Notes under the pieces: generated by a model
The model's input: the letters and a program-made list of their open reading frames with translations, nothing else
Databases searched by the model: none
Told to the model about the DNA's origin: nothing
Part shown: one piece after another, positions 1-8,377 of the stretch
Numbering within the stretch: the stretch's first letter is position 1
Layout of the letters: every line of letters starts with the position of its first letter
Translations under genes and position numbers: made by a program
DNA from: an uncultured Clostridia bacterium
GTDB lineage: Bacteria; Bacillota; Clostridia; Christensenellales; Borkfalkiaceae
Length of the DNA: 64,000 nucleotides
Direction of reading: 5' to 3'
NCBI GenBank assembly: GCA_947625095.1
Contig: CANQMX010000007.1
Coordinates: 1-64,000 of the forward strand

Positions 1-18
1 TCGTTCACTTTCCTGCTT

Positions 19-153
19 CCATAGATATTGTACCGCAAAAATTTTTGCCCCGTGGCGATGTATGCCACATTTTTTTGAATTTCTTGAAAAATTTTTCGGA
101 AGATACGTTCGTCCTGCGCAACGTCCGCTTTTGCGGGCGCAGGAGGTATGAAG
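19..153 (+). repeat. Dispersed intergenic element, copy 1
   Basis: About 135 nt that align with 30748-30886: both carry ATTGTACCGCA, a T-rich stretch, GATGTATGCCA, more T/A runs, AGATAC, a hairpin around CGTCCGC and a terminal GGTATGA. No coding gene is seen in 1-331. The remainder is GC-rich spacer, including a CGCGCGAAGCGCGGGG hairpin near 172-191. Confidence 0.6.
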
Positions 154-279
154 CGACGCCCTCTGTGCCCCCCGCGCGAAGCGCGGGGAGGGGATAAATA
201 GGGGCGCTCGATCCGCACCCCCTTGCCATCCCTCCTCAAAGAAGAGATCATTCCCGCGCCTTGCGGGGAGAATATGCAA

Positions 280-303
280 GCGGGAGGGCAAATGCCCTCC
301 CGC
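280..303 (-). terminator. Hairpin downstream of the 1,721-aa lipoprotein gene
   Basis: Ten-base-pair perfect stem GCGGGAGGGC/GCCCTCCCGC with a 4-nt loop, about 30 nt past the stop codon of the upstream minus-strand gene. There is no U-tract after it, so it may be a weak terminator or an mRNA 3'-end stabiliser. Confidence 0.4.
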
Positions 304-331
304 GCAGAATTTCTTGCGGCGATATGCCGTG

Positions 332-3300
332 TTATGCTTGTTCTTCTGTAATCTCGGTGATCTCGATCTTCTTGTTCGTTTCGTCCGTGATCTTGATCGA
401 GAGTCTCCTGCCCGTGGAGGTCGTGACGGTGAACGTCTTGCTCGTAGCATCGTAAGAGCACTCCGTAACGGTGTAATCCTGCGAGTAATAGACGTGGACG
501 ATCTTCTTTTCCGTGCCGTCCGTGAGTACTTCCACATACGAACCGAGGTCGGTGTAGTAAACTTCCGCCGCGAGTTCGCGGACTGCGACGCTCTTCAACA
601 GTTTGACTTCGCCCTCCGCGATGGAGCCGCCGTCCTCCTCGGTGAATGCAAGTTCGTAGTATTTTGCCGCGGTGATCTTCTTTTCCTCGTCCTGCGCGCG
701 CGTATATACCACATAGTACAACTTATCGCCGACCGGAAGCAGATGGTCGGGCGAAGCGATTTTCACCTTCGTTTCCGTGCCCGTTTCGAGGGTGACGGAA
801 TAGTAGTCGCCGACCCTGTAATTATTGGTCTCGCCGTAGATCACGCGCTCCGCCGAGACGGTGTAATGGGTATTGCCTTCATCCGTTTCGAGCGTCTCCA
901 CGCGCGTGTAGCCGAGAATGGTGTACCCCGCGTAACGATAGCCGAGCTGCATGAAGGTGCTGTTGTACTGCAAGGCGAAGTGCAGGCGGTATTCGTGCGT
1001 ATCGGCGGGCGTTTCATCGGTCACACTTGCTTCGCCCGAATCCGTATCCTCATCCGGGAGCACCCGCTGCGGCAAGATAACGGTGTAGACGCCCGTCTTC
1101 TCATCATATTCGTAAGTGCAGTGTTCCAAATTGTATCCGTTTAATACAGAGTTTCTGCCGAATTCCGACGTGATATACTCTTCCCCGGAAGTCCCATTCG
1201 TTTCGTACTCCGTGACGAGGGAGAGCGTGCCGTACGAATCGGGCATCTGGTAGCCGAGCATGAGAAGCAACATGAGGTATACATCGAGGTACATATTCGA
1301 CTGATAGGTCTGTATGGTCCGCATCCGCGTGATCTTATAGGTGGCATGATCCGCGCCATGATAGGACAGTTCGAGGTCAAAGCGGAAATTGCCGTTTGTG
1401 AGATACCATTCGACGGTCTGTTCCTCTGTGCCATCCCCTTCGATGACGGCGCGGTGGACAACGCCCGTGTAGTTTTTCCCGTTGATGGTGATGGTCGCCG
1501 TCACGGAGAACGTATCGCCGCCCGTAGGCGCGAACACGAGGTTTTCGAGCGCGTAGAGGGTTTCATCCTCCCCTTCCACTCTGACGGGATATGTGAAATG
1601 CTCGGCGTCGTACTTGTCGGTCGTATCGCGCGCAAAGGTGATGGCGTAGCCATCTGCGCTGTAATACGTTTCATCGCCGAAGCCTTCCGAATCGAATTGG
1701 GAGAGTTTCAACTCCTTCCCGAATTTGCCGATATCGATCGCGAGGAAGCCGTACTCGTTGGCGTTCGCCTCGCCGAAGGCTCGGCGGTAGATGGTGACAT
1801 TTCCCTCACCATCGATGTCGTAATAATACCTCGTTTGGTCGTTGAACTCCATGAAGCCATATTGCGTGAAGAGAAGGGCATCGAGACTTTCGGTATAGTA
1901 GCTCTGCGCCTCGTATTCCCGCATGACGATTTCGCCCTTTGTGCTGTCGTATTCATAGATGCAGGCGCTGGTGGCCGCCCGGTTCACATAGTAGAGAAGG
2001 TCATCGGTGAGGACGATGTACGTTCCCCGCTCGCCCGCGCCGTATTCCCCGTAGCGCACCGCGTTGCCGAAGCCGTCGAGCACAAGCACGTTCCATTCGG
2101 TGCGGTCGACATAGATGTTGCGCGCGTTGGAATACTCCACGAGGAACGCGTTGTATCCCTTGTTGTTTTGTATGACTTCCCCGAGGCTTCCCGTGTACTT
2201 CGCATTGATCCCCGTGACCTCGGTAGGAATGGTGAGCGTGAGCGTATAGACGCCGTTTTGCGAGGTGTAAACGACATCGATAACCGCGCCGTCGTCACCC
2301 TTCTGCAACGTACCTTTCCCGTGGCCGTCGAGGCGGAGAAGATAGCCATCGTTGGCGTAGTTTACGACGAAGAGATACGTGCCGTATTCCGAACCGCGGA
2401 CACCGTAAGTTCTGTCTTTGATATCGAAGAAATAATTTTCGTCGCCGACCGCCACACGGACGATGTGCTCATCGTCATCCACGATGGCATAGACGCCCTC
2501 GACGGTTTCGCCGTTCGCCATGAAGGTCGCACGGAATCCGAAGCCATCGAGCGTCAATTTATCCGTGCCGCCCTCCAATGTGTACTCGCCCGAATAGCCC
2601 GTGGTCTCGCGGGTGAAGTAAGTGGAAGAGCCGGAGGTGAGGAGCACAAAGCGGAACGCTGCCGTGTCGCCGGTTTCCTTCGGTGTGAAGCGATAGACGA
2701 CGCCCTCGACGCCATCCACGTTCTCCAACCTTTCGAGCGTGCCCTCAACGCGCGTCGGGTCTCCTTCCGTCTGCTGTGTGACGAGGATAGCGCCGCCCTT
2801 GCCGTCAAACTCGAACGTGACGTCGCTATTGGCCGTACCGTTGGCGTTGCGCTCCCGCGCGCTGCCGAGAAGTTGATCGAGGTGGGTGAACGTCTTGCTG
2901 TCGCCGCCATCGGTGAGTTCGACATAGAACCGCGAAGTCGTATCCGTAAGCCCGATGTTGACCGTCGTGACGCCGTCGCGGGAGGTGGAATACGAGCCGA
3001 CTTTCCAATCCTCCGTGCCGATCTTCAGAATGGCAAAGCCGCCCACAAGGGTAAGTTGCGCATTTACCTTTTCTTTGCCGCGCGTCACTTCGCCTGTATA
3101 CGTCGTTGTGAGGTCAGTTCCGCTTCCGTCGCCGTCACTTGTGCGCTTTACGCTCATCCAATAGGAGACCCGATAGGTCGCGGTATTCGTGCGCGTACTG
3201 TTCACACCGAACACGATGGTATCAAGGTTATGAAGATCGATGGGCGTCTCCAAAATGCCCTCGGGATATTCGATCGCCGTATTTTTGTCGATGGTGAGGG

Positions 3301-5497
3301 CGTAGGTTTTTTGGTTCTTATTATAGGTAAACGCGCCCTCCGCAACCTTGTGGAACACGTGTTGCGAAGATGTACCGGAGGCACCATAGACAGAGGCTCT
3401 GCCGCTATCCCCGTTCATTTCCTCTATCACAATGATCGGGGTAAAGTTGATGTAGTTGCCGTCCGTGTGGTAATATTCGGCGTACCCATTTCCCTTCAAT
3501 TCAAAGGTGTGCGTCGTCGTGCTCTCTTCGCCGTTCTGCACCGTCTCGGACTGCGCAAGGAATACATAGCGCGTGTTGCTGTTGAGCGCAACGGTGATGA
3601 TGTTGCCGCCGAAAATCGAGGTGGTGTAGGTGTATTTGCCTTGAACGGGCGTGCCGTTTGCGGGCGTGTAGACCGCCTCGGAGACGCCGTCGAGACGGAG
3701 CGTGGAGTTATCCGACGCGGTGTAGGTGACGGCCATGGCTTCCTCGTAAGGAATGTAGCAGCGGACATCGCCGTTGAGCGTTTGTACCGTGATGATCTTG
3801 CATACGCCATACACCCTGCCGTTGGTGTTGTAGAGGGTGAGATCGTCGCCCTCGTATGAATAGTAATAATTGGAAGTTTCGCCGTCGCCGGTATTCATGA
3901 CCACGCCGCCATAGCCATCGAGGTCGATGGACAAAAGATCGTTCGTGAGATAGGTGACGACATTTGTCCCGCTTTGCTCGGCGACGAGCGCGCGCTGCAA
4001 AACGGGCATCGCGTACTCTTCCTCGTTGCGGAACTGAAAGAGCGTTCTAAGGCCTCCGTCTACCGTCGCCTGAATAAAGCGCAGAACGCGCATTTGATCC
4101 TGCAGTTCACCCGACGTGAACGTGACATGATAATTGTTCTCCTCATCGATGGTGTACGTCCCTCTCGACTGCAAAGTCCCGTTTTGATAGATTATGCCAT
4201 CGAACGGATCCAAACCGATTTGAATGGAATCATGAATACCGCCTTCGACTGTATAGAGCTTAAATGTTTGCTCGGAACGCGTATCGACGGCATAGATAAA
4301 GGTGCCGTCGGCTTTGAGCCGCGCTTCCAACTTGATATGCGAGGGGGTGTCATAGAAGAGCGCGGAACGGTTATTCGGCGTGTATTCGCCCTCAAAGTAT
4401 TTTCCGTAGCGTTCGAGATAGCAGACCGTATCGTCCTCATGGAACAGATAGATGAGGTCTACGCCGTGCATCATATCGGTGTAGCCCTTGCTCCAAAGGG
4501 CGGTAAAGGAAATATATTCGCCGATCGTCACCGTTCCCGAGTAGTCGTTATCGTCGGAATTTTCAAGCAAACTGCGAATATAATCGCTTTCGATCGTCGT
4601 TGTATTGCCTTCGGCGTTCATCGCCGACCACGCGTACAGGAAATAGCCGTCCGCTGAAAATTCCGCAGCGGGAAGTTGGGTTTCGCAGCCATAGTAAACC
4701 TGCCGCTGGATGGGCGTTCCCTCTTGCCCATCGGGATATGCGGGAGAAAAGGTCACTTCCAGCAACTTTCTGTCGTAATACAGGCGGAACACGTTTTGCG
4801 AAGGGGTCGCCGTCAGGACTTTGGAGGTAATTGCATCCGCGGGCTGCGTGGCGGCAAGCTCAAAGCCCGTCACATCAACGGTGGGCGTGAACGCCGTCGC
4901 CGTAATATACTCGTAGCCGATATGATCTTCTTGCTCTTTCGTATAGCCTTCCAGATCGGTGTTCTGCTTGTAGATCTCCACCGTATAGCCGACTTTATAG
5001 TGCGCGGTGAGGGTCACATCCGCCGCCTGCACTTGCGCGGCGCGGGAGAGTTCGCTGTCCCCCATAAACCATGCGCCGAACTGCCAGCCCGTCTTTTCGG
5101 GCACGAGATCTTTGACGGAATCGTAAATGGCATCGCCTGCCTTTGCGTAGAGTTTTCCCGTTGCAAGCGTGCCGCCATCCAATTCCAGCTTGATCTCATA
5201 GAGTTGTTCCCACTTCGCATAGAATTTGACGGAAACCTCCGCGACGACTTCGGTTTCGGGCGTTCCCGAAAACTCCATATTCCTGTACCAGCCCTCGAAG
5301 TCATAGCCCTCCCGCTGCGGGATCGGCAACGTGTATGTTTCGCCCTTTTCCAAATAGACCGTTTCGATGGGTGAACCGCCGTTCGTCTCGAAGGAAAATT
5401 CGATTTTTTCCCCCTTGCCGCAGGCGGCAAGCACGAGACAGAGCGCACACAGCGCCATCAGGATCCCCGTCAACAGCCTTTTTCCGATTCGCTTCAT
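332..5497 (-). CDS. Large InlB-repeat lipoprotein, function unknown (1,721 aa)
   Basis: Predicted secreted lipoprotein: a basic n-region (MKRIGKR), hydrophobic core and lipobox LAAC with the lipidated Cys near residue 26. Residues ~30-95 form an InlB/Listeria-Bacteroides-type repeat (core GYDFEGWY), and at least two looser copies follow to ~300. Most of the rest is a long beta-rich, Tyr/Thr/Gly-rich region with a recurring LDGxGxA-like motif near residues 524, 599, 897, 982, 1056, 1140 and 1227. No enzyme motif was recognised. The start at 5497 is chosen over the in-frame ATG at 5524 because AGAGGAG lies about 7 nt upstream and the signal peptide begins there. It is the last gene of the minus-strand unit, 27 bp after the 950-aa LRR lipoprotein. 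A role as surface adhesin or substrate binder is inference only. Confidence 0.85.
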   Translation of the reverse strand: MKRIGKRLLTGILMALCALCLVLAACGKGEKIEFSFETNGGSPIETVYLEKGETYTLPIPQREGYDFEGWYRNMEFSGTPETEVVAEVSVKFYAKWEQLYEIKLELDGGTLATGKLYAKAGDAIYDSVKDLVPEKTGWQFGAWFMGDSELSRAAQVQAADVTLTAHYKVGYTVEIYKQNTDLEGYTKEQEDHIGYEYITATAFTPTVDVTGFELAATQPADAITSKVLTATPSQNVFRLYYDRKLLEVTFSPAYPDGQEGTPIQRQVYYGCETQLPAAEFSADGYFLYAWSAMNAEGNTTTIESDYIRSLLENSDDNDYSGTVTIGEYISFTALWSKGYTDMMHGVDLIYLFHEDDTVCYLERYGKYFEGEYTPNNRSALFYDTPSHIKLEARLKADGTFIYAVDTRSEQTFKLYTVEGGIHDSIQIGLDPFDGIIYQNGTLQSRGTYTIDEENNYHVTFTSGELQDQMRVLRFIQATVDGGLRTLFQFRNEEEYAMPVLQRALVAEQSGTNVVTYLTNDLLSIDLDGYGGVVMNTGDGETSNYYYSYEGDDLTLYNTNGRVYGVCKIITVQTLNGDVRCYIPYEEAMAVTYTASDNSTLRLDGVSEAVYTPANGTPVQGKYTYTTSIFGGNIITVALNSNTRYVFLAQSETVQNGEESTTTHTFELKGNGYAEYYHTDGNYINFTPIIVIEEMNGDSGRASVYGASGTSSQHVFHKVAEGAFTYNKNQKTYALTIDKNTAIEYPEGILETPIDLHNLDTIVFGVNSTRTNTATYRVSYWMSVKRTSDGDGSGTDLTTTYTGEVTRGKEKVNAQLTLVGGFAILKIGTEDWKVGSYSTSRDGVTTVNIGLTDTTSRFYVELTDGGDSKTFTHLDQLLGSARERNANGTANSDVTFEFDGKGGAILVTQQTEGDPTRVEGTLERLENVDGVEGVVYRFTPKETGDTAAFRFVLLTSGSSTYFTRETTGYSGEYTLEGGTDKLTLDGFGFRATFMANGETVEGVYAIVDDDEHIVRVAVGDENYFFDIKDRTYGVRGSEYGTYLFVVNYANDGYLLRLDGHGKGTLQKGDDGAVIDVVYTSQNGVYTLTLTIPTEVTGINAKYTGSLGEVIQNNKGYNAFLVEYSNARNIYVDRTEWNVLVLDGFGNAVRYGEYGAGERGTYIVLTDDLLYYVNRAATSACIYEYDSTKGEIVMREYEAQSYYTESLDALLFTQYGFMEFNDQTRYYYDIDGEGNVTIYRRAFGEANANEYGFLAIDIGKFGKELKLSQFDSEGFGDETYYSADGYAITFARDTTDKYDAEHFTYPVRVEGEDETLYALENLVFAPTGGDTFSVTATITINGKNYTGVVHRAVIEGDGTEEQTVEWYLTNGNFRFDLELSYHGADHATYKITRMRTIQTYQSNMYLDVYLMLLLMLGYQMPDSYGTLSLVTEYETNGTSGEEYITSEFGRNSVLNGYNLEHCTYEYDEKTGVYTVILPQRVLPDEDTDSGEASVTDETPADTHEYRLHFALQYNSTFMQLGYRYAGYTILGYTRVETLETDEGNTHYTVSAERVIYGETNNYRVGDYYSVTLETGTETKVKIASPDHLLPVGDKLYYVVYTRAQDEEKKITAAKYYELAFTEEDGGSIAEGEVKLLKSVAVRELAAEVYYTDLGSYVEVLTDGTEKKIVHVYYSQDYTVTECSYDATSKTFTVTTSTGRRLSIKITDETNKKIEITEITEEQA

Positions 5498-5524
5498 AAT
5501 CTTCACTCCTCTTTGATAACTCAT

Positions 5525-8377
5525 TTATTCTTGCGAGGGATCGCCCTCGGGTGTCTCCTCTACATGGAAACGATAGACGGCGTACAGCGTGACGCCCTCC
5601 GGCGCCGACGCAAGGCCGTTCGCATCGTATTCGACCGAACCGCCCAAATCCGTAGTCCAGCCGACAAAATCAAAACCCTCTCGCGCAGGAGCAGTCAAGC
5701 CGCCGAGAGCCGTACCGTAACGGATATTTCCCGCCACAACGGAATCGATAAACGTCCCGTCGTCGGAAAGTTTGCATCCATAGACTTCGGGACGGAAGGA
5801 AGAATTCCATCCCTCGTCGGGAAGTTCCACCCCTTCCGCCACATAGATCGTGAGACGGGAGCAAAGATAAAACGTATGCAATCCGATTGCGGAAACGTTG
5901 CCGCAGAAGGTGACGCTGCCGAGGCTTGTACATTCGGCAAATGCATACCGCCCGATTTCCTTTACGCTTGCGGGGATCGTAACGTTCCCGACGACACTGA
6001 CGTTGCGCCCGAAGGCGTAATCGCCGATGTACTCTACCCCCTTCCCGAGGTCGATGGTCATATTTTTGGAGGCGTCGTAAAATGCCGCTTCTCCGATCTC
6101 TTTGACGCTGTCCGGGATGCGAACTGCGGTGACCTGCGTCAAGCGGAACGCATCCTTTCCGATCTTTTGTATCCCGTCCTGTAACGTGAGGGAGGAAATT
6201 GCACTCTTGGCAAAGGCGGCATCGCCGATCTCCTTCACCGTTCCCGGAATCGTCACCGCAAACGGAACTTGCGCCACAGTCAACGCTGCGCACCCGTAAA
6301 ACGCACGCGTCCCAATATATTCGAGCGATGAACCCAAATCGATCCTTGCGAGAGCCGAGCACCCGTAAAACGCGCGGTTGGCGATGGTGCGTACGCGGCT
6401 TCCCGAAAGATCCAGCCCCGAAAGCGCGGAACAGTTATAAAAAGCATGGTGGTCTATCGCAGTGAGATTGGAAGGGAGCGTGATATACCAAAGAGATGTG
6501 CACCCATAAAATGTATAAGCCCCGATCCTCTCCAAATTTCTGTTCAGGCTTGCGGAAGTAAGAGATTCACATCCGTAAAACGCGCCGACTCCCACATGGG
6601 TCGCACCGTTCAAACCGACTACACTTTCAAGGCTCGAAGCATTGTAAAATGCATAGTCCGCAACCCCCACCGTGCCGCTTTCCAGCGTCACGTTGACCTC
6701 CGTCCCTTGATATCCTACCGCCCAATGCCCCGCATAGATCACGCCGTCGTCGGCCGCCCTCGTCCATAAACCGGAATTCAAAAAGGCATACGAGCCGATC
6801 CTCGTCACCGTGCTCGGAACCAACCAGTTGGGATTATTGGAATTATTATACAGTTGCGTACACTGCAAGAACGCATCCTGCCCGATTTCAAGCAGTCCGT
6901 CGCTGAACCGTACATTATTAAGCACTCCGCAATATGCAAACGCATAGGCGCCCACTTTGACAAGACTGTTCCGCGTCGTCGCAGTCACTTGACTCAATCT
7001 CGGAGATTGATAAAACGCATACTCGCCGATATATTTTACGGAGGCGGGAAAATCGATGATGCTCAATTCCGGCGCACCGACATAGCTCGTTCCGTTCAAC
7101 CGGATAAACGCGCGGTCGGCGATCCCGACTGTACCGGGATGCAGAACTCTGTCATCAAGGGTGCTACAAGTAAGATAGAGCGAATCGGAAACGGACAATA
7201 GCCAATCATCGGCATACACCGCATCCTCCTCTGCCTGCGCCGCTACGAGCGCCGTCTCCGTAAACGCCGCCACCCCGACGGATTCGACGCTTGCCGGAAT
7301 TTCGATACTGTTGAACTGCTCGGAATACGAGAAGCACCCCTCCCCGATGGAAGCCGTGCCTTCAGGAAGCTCTACCGTTTCAAGTGCGTCGCAGTTGGAA
7401 AACGCATACACGCCAAGCGAAAGGGAAACCCCCTCCGCGAGTTCATCGGGAAATTGGACGGAGCGCAACGCGTCGCACCCGTAAAAGGCGCGCCCGTTGA
7501 TCGTTTGGATGCCCGTGCCGAACGTGACTTCGGCAAGCGCGTCGTTCTCGTTGAACGCATATTCGCCGATCGAGGCGACGGAGTCGGGGAAAACGATCCG
7601 TGTGAGACCCGTACAATTCGTAAATGCCGATTCGCCGATCGAGGCAAGCCCTTCCCCGAGTTCCAAGGTCTGCAACGACTTGCAATAGGCGAACACATAC
7701 TCGGGTATCGCCGTGAGCGAAGCGGAGAGCGTCACCTCATTGAGCGCGCCGCAGTTCTGGAACGCCGACTTGCCGATGGAGACGACGGAATCGCCCATCG
7801 TCACTTTTGTCAGCCCCGTGCAGTTGTAAAACGCGCTGTCGCCGATCGTCCTGACGTTTTTACCGAGCGTGATGCTTGTCACACGGCTGCCCGCCGAACG
7901 GAACGCTGCGTCGCCGATGGCTGTGACGGGCTTCCCGCGGTAAGTATCCTCTATCACGACGTCGCCCTCGGCGTTCCCCACTTTGGTTACGGAATATTCC
8001 GTATTGCTGTTGATGAGCGAGTAGATCAGCCCGGACTCATATTCCCTGTGAAAATCCAACTTCTCCGTCCAATCGGAAAAGCTACCGTTGTTCTGCCCGC
8101 CGACCGAGCGCAGGCGCACGGAATAATCTCCCTCGGCGAGCCCCGAGAGGTCGTAATAGGCGCGACGGCTGGGATTGACGTCCGTCTGCCCGTTCGCAAC
8201 ATAGGTGATCTCCACCTCATACGAACGCGCGCCCCGCATTTCATCCCACGAGAGCATATACTCTTCATTCAAATCGATCCCCGTTGGCGCTTCCAATTTC
8301 GTTCCGCCGCACGCGGCGAGCGGGAGCGAAAGGCACAGGGCAAGGATCAAACAGAATAATCTCTTTCCGATCTTCAT
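5525..8377 (-). CDS. BspA-like leucine-rich repeat lipoprotein (950 aa)
   Basis: Signal peptide with lipobox PLAAC, lipidated Cys near residue 23. Residues ~28-105 resemble a fibronectin type III-like module (LSWDEMRGARSYEVEI). Roughly 125-850 is a series of LRR_5/BspA-type units with the consensus IGxxAFxxCxxLxxVxLP, for example IGDSAFYNCTGLTKVTMG. A C-terminal InlB-like module (GFDFVGWTTD) follows. BspA-family LRRs typically mediate adhesion or protein binding at the surface of oral and gut bacteria. The specific ligand is unknown. The start codon overlaps the stop of the upstream vWA gene (ATGA, 8374-8377), so the two are translationally coupled. That places this lipoprotein in the same unit as the MoxR/DUF58/Bat genes. 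Confidence 0.88.
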   Translation of the reverse strand: MKIGKRLFCLILALCLSLPLAACGGTKLEAPTGIDLNEEYMLSWDEMRGARSYEVEITYVANGQTDVNPSRRAYYDLSGLAEGDYSVRLRSVGGQNNGSFSDWTEKLDFHREYESGLIYSLINSNTEYSVTKVGNAEGDVVIEDTYRGKPVTAIGDAAFRSAGSRVTSITLGKNVRTIGDSAFYNCTGLTKVTMGDSVVSIGKSAFQNCGALNEVTLSASLTAIPEYVFAYCKSLQTLELGEGLASIGESAFTNCTGLTRIVFPDSVASIGEYAFNENDALAEVTFGTGIQTINGRAFYGCDALRSVQFPDELAEGVSLSLGVYAFSNCDALETVELPEGTASIGEGCFSYSEQFNSIEIPASVESVGVAAFTETALVAAQAEEDAVYADDWLLSVSDSLYLTCSTLDDRVLHPGTVGIADRAFIRLNGTSYVGAPELSIIDFPASVKYIGEYAFYQSPRLSQVTATTRNSLVKVGAYAFAYCGVLNNVRFSDGLLEIGQDAFLQCTQLYNNSNNPNWLVPSTVTRIGSYAFLNSGLWTRAADDGVIYAGHWAVGYQGTEVNVTLESGTVGVADYAFYNASSLESVVGLNGATHVGVGAFYGCESLTSASLNRNLERIGAYTFYGCTSLWYITLPSNLTAIDHHAFYNCSALSGLDLSGSRVRTIANRAFYGCSALARIDLGSSLEYIGTRAFYGCAALTVAQVPFAVTIPGTVKEIGDAAFAKSAISSLTLQDGIQKIGKDAFRLTQVTAVRIPDSVKEIGEAAFYDASKNMTIDLGKGVEYIGDYAFGRNVSVVGNVTIPASVKEIGRYAFAECTSLGSVTFCGNVSAIGLHTFYLCSRLTIYVAEGVELPDEGWNSSFRPEVYGCKLSDDGTFIDSVVAGNIRYGTALGGLTAPAREGFDFVGWTTDLGGSVEYDANGLASAPEGVTLYAVYRFHVEETPEGDPSQE

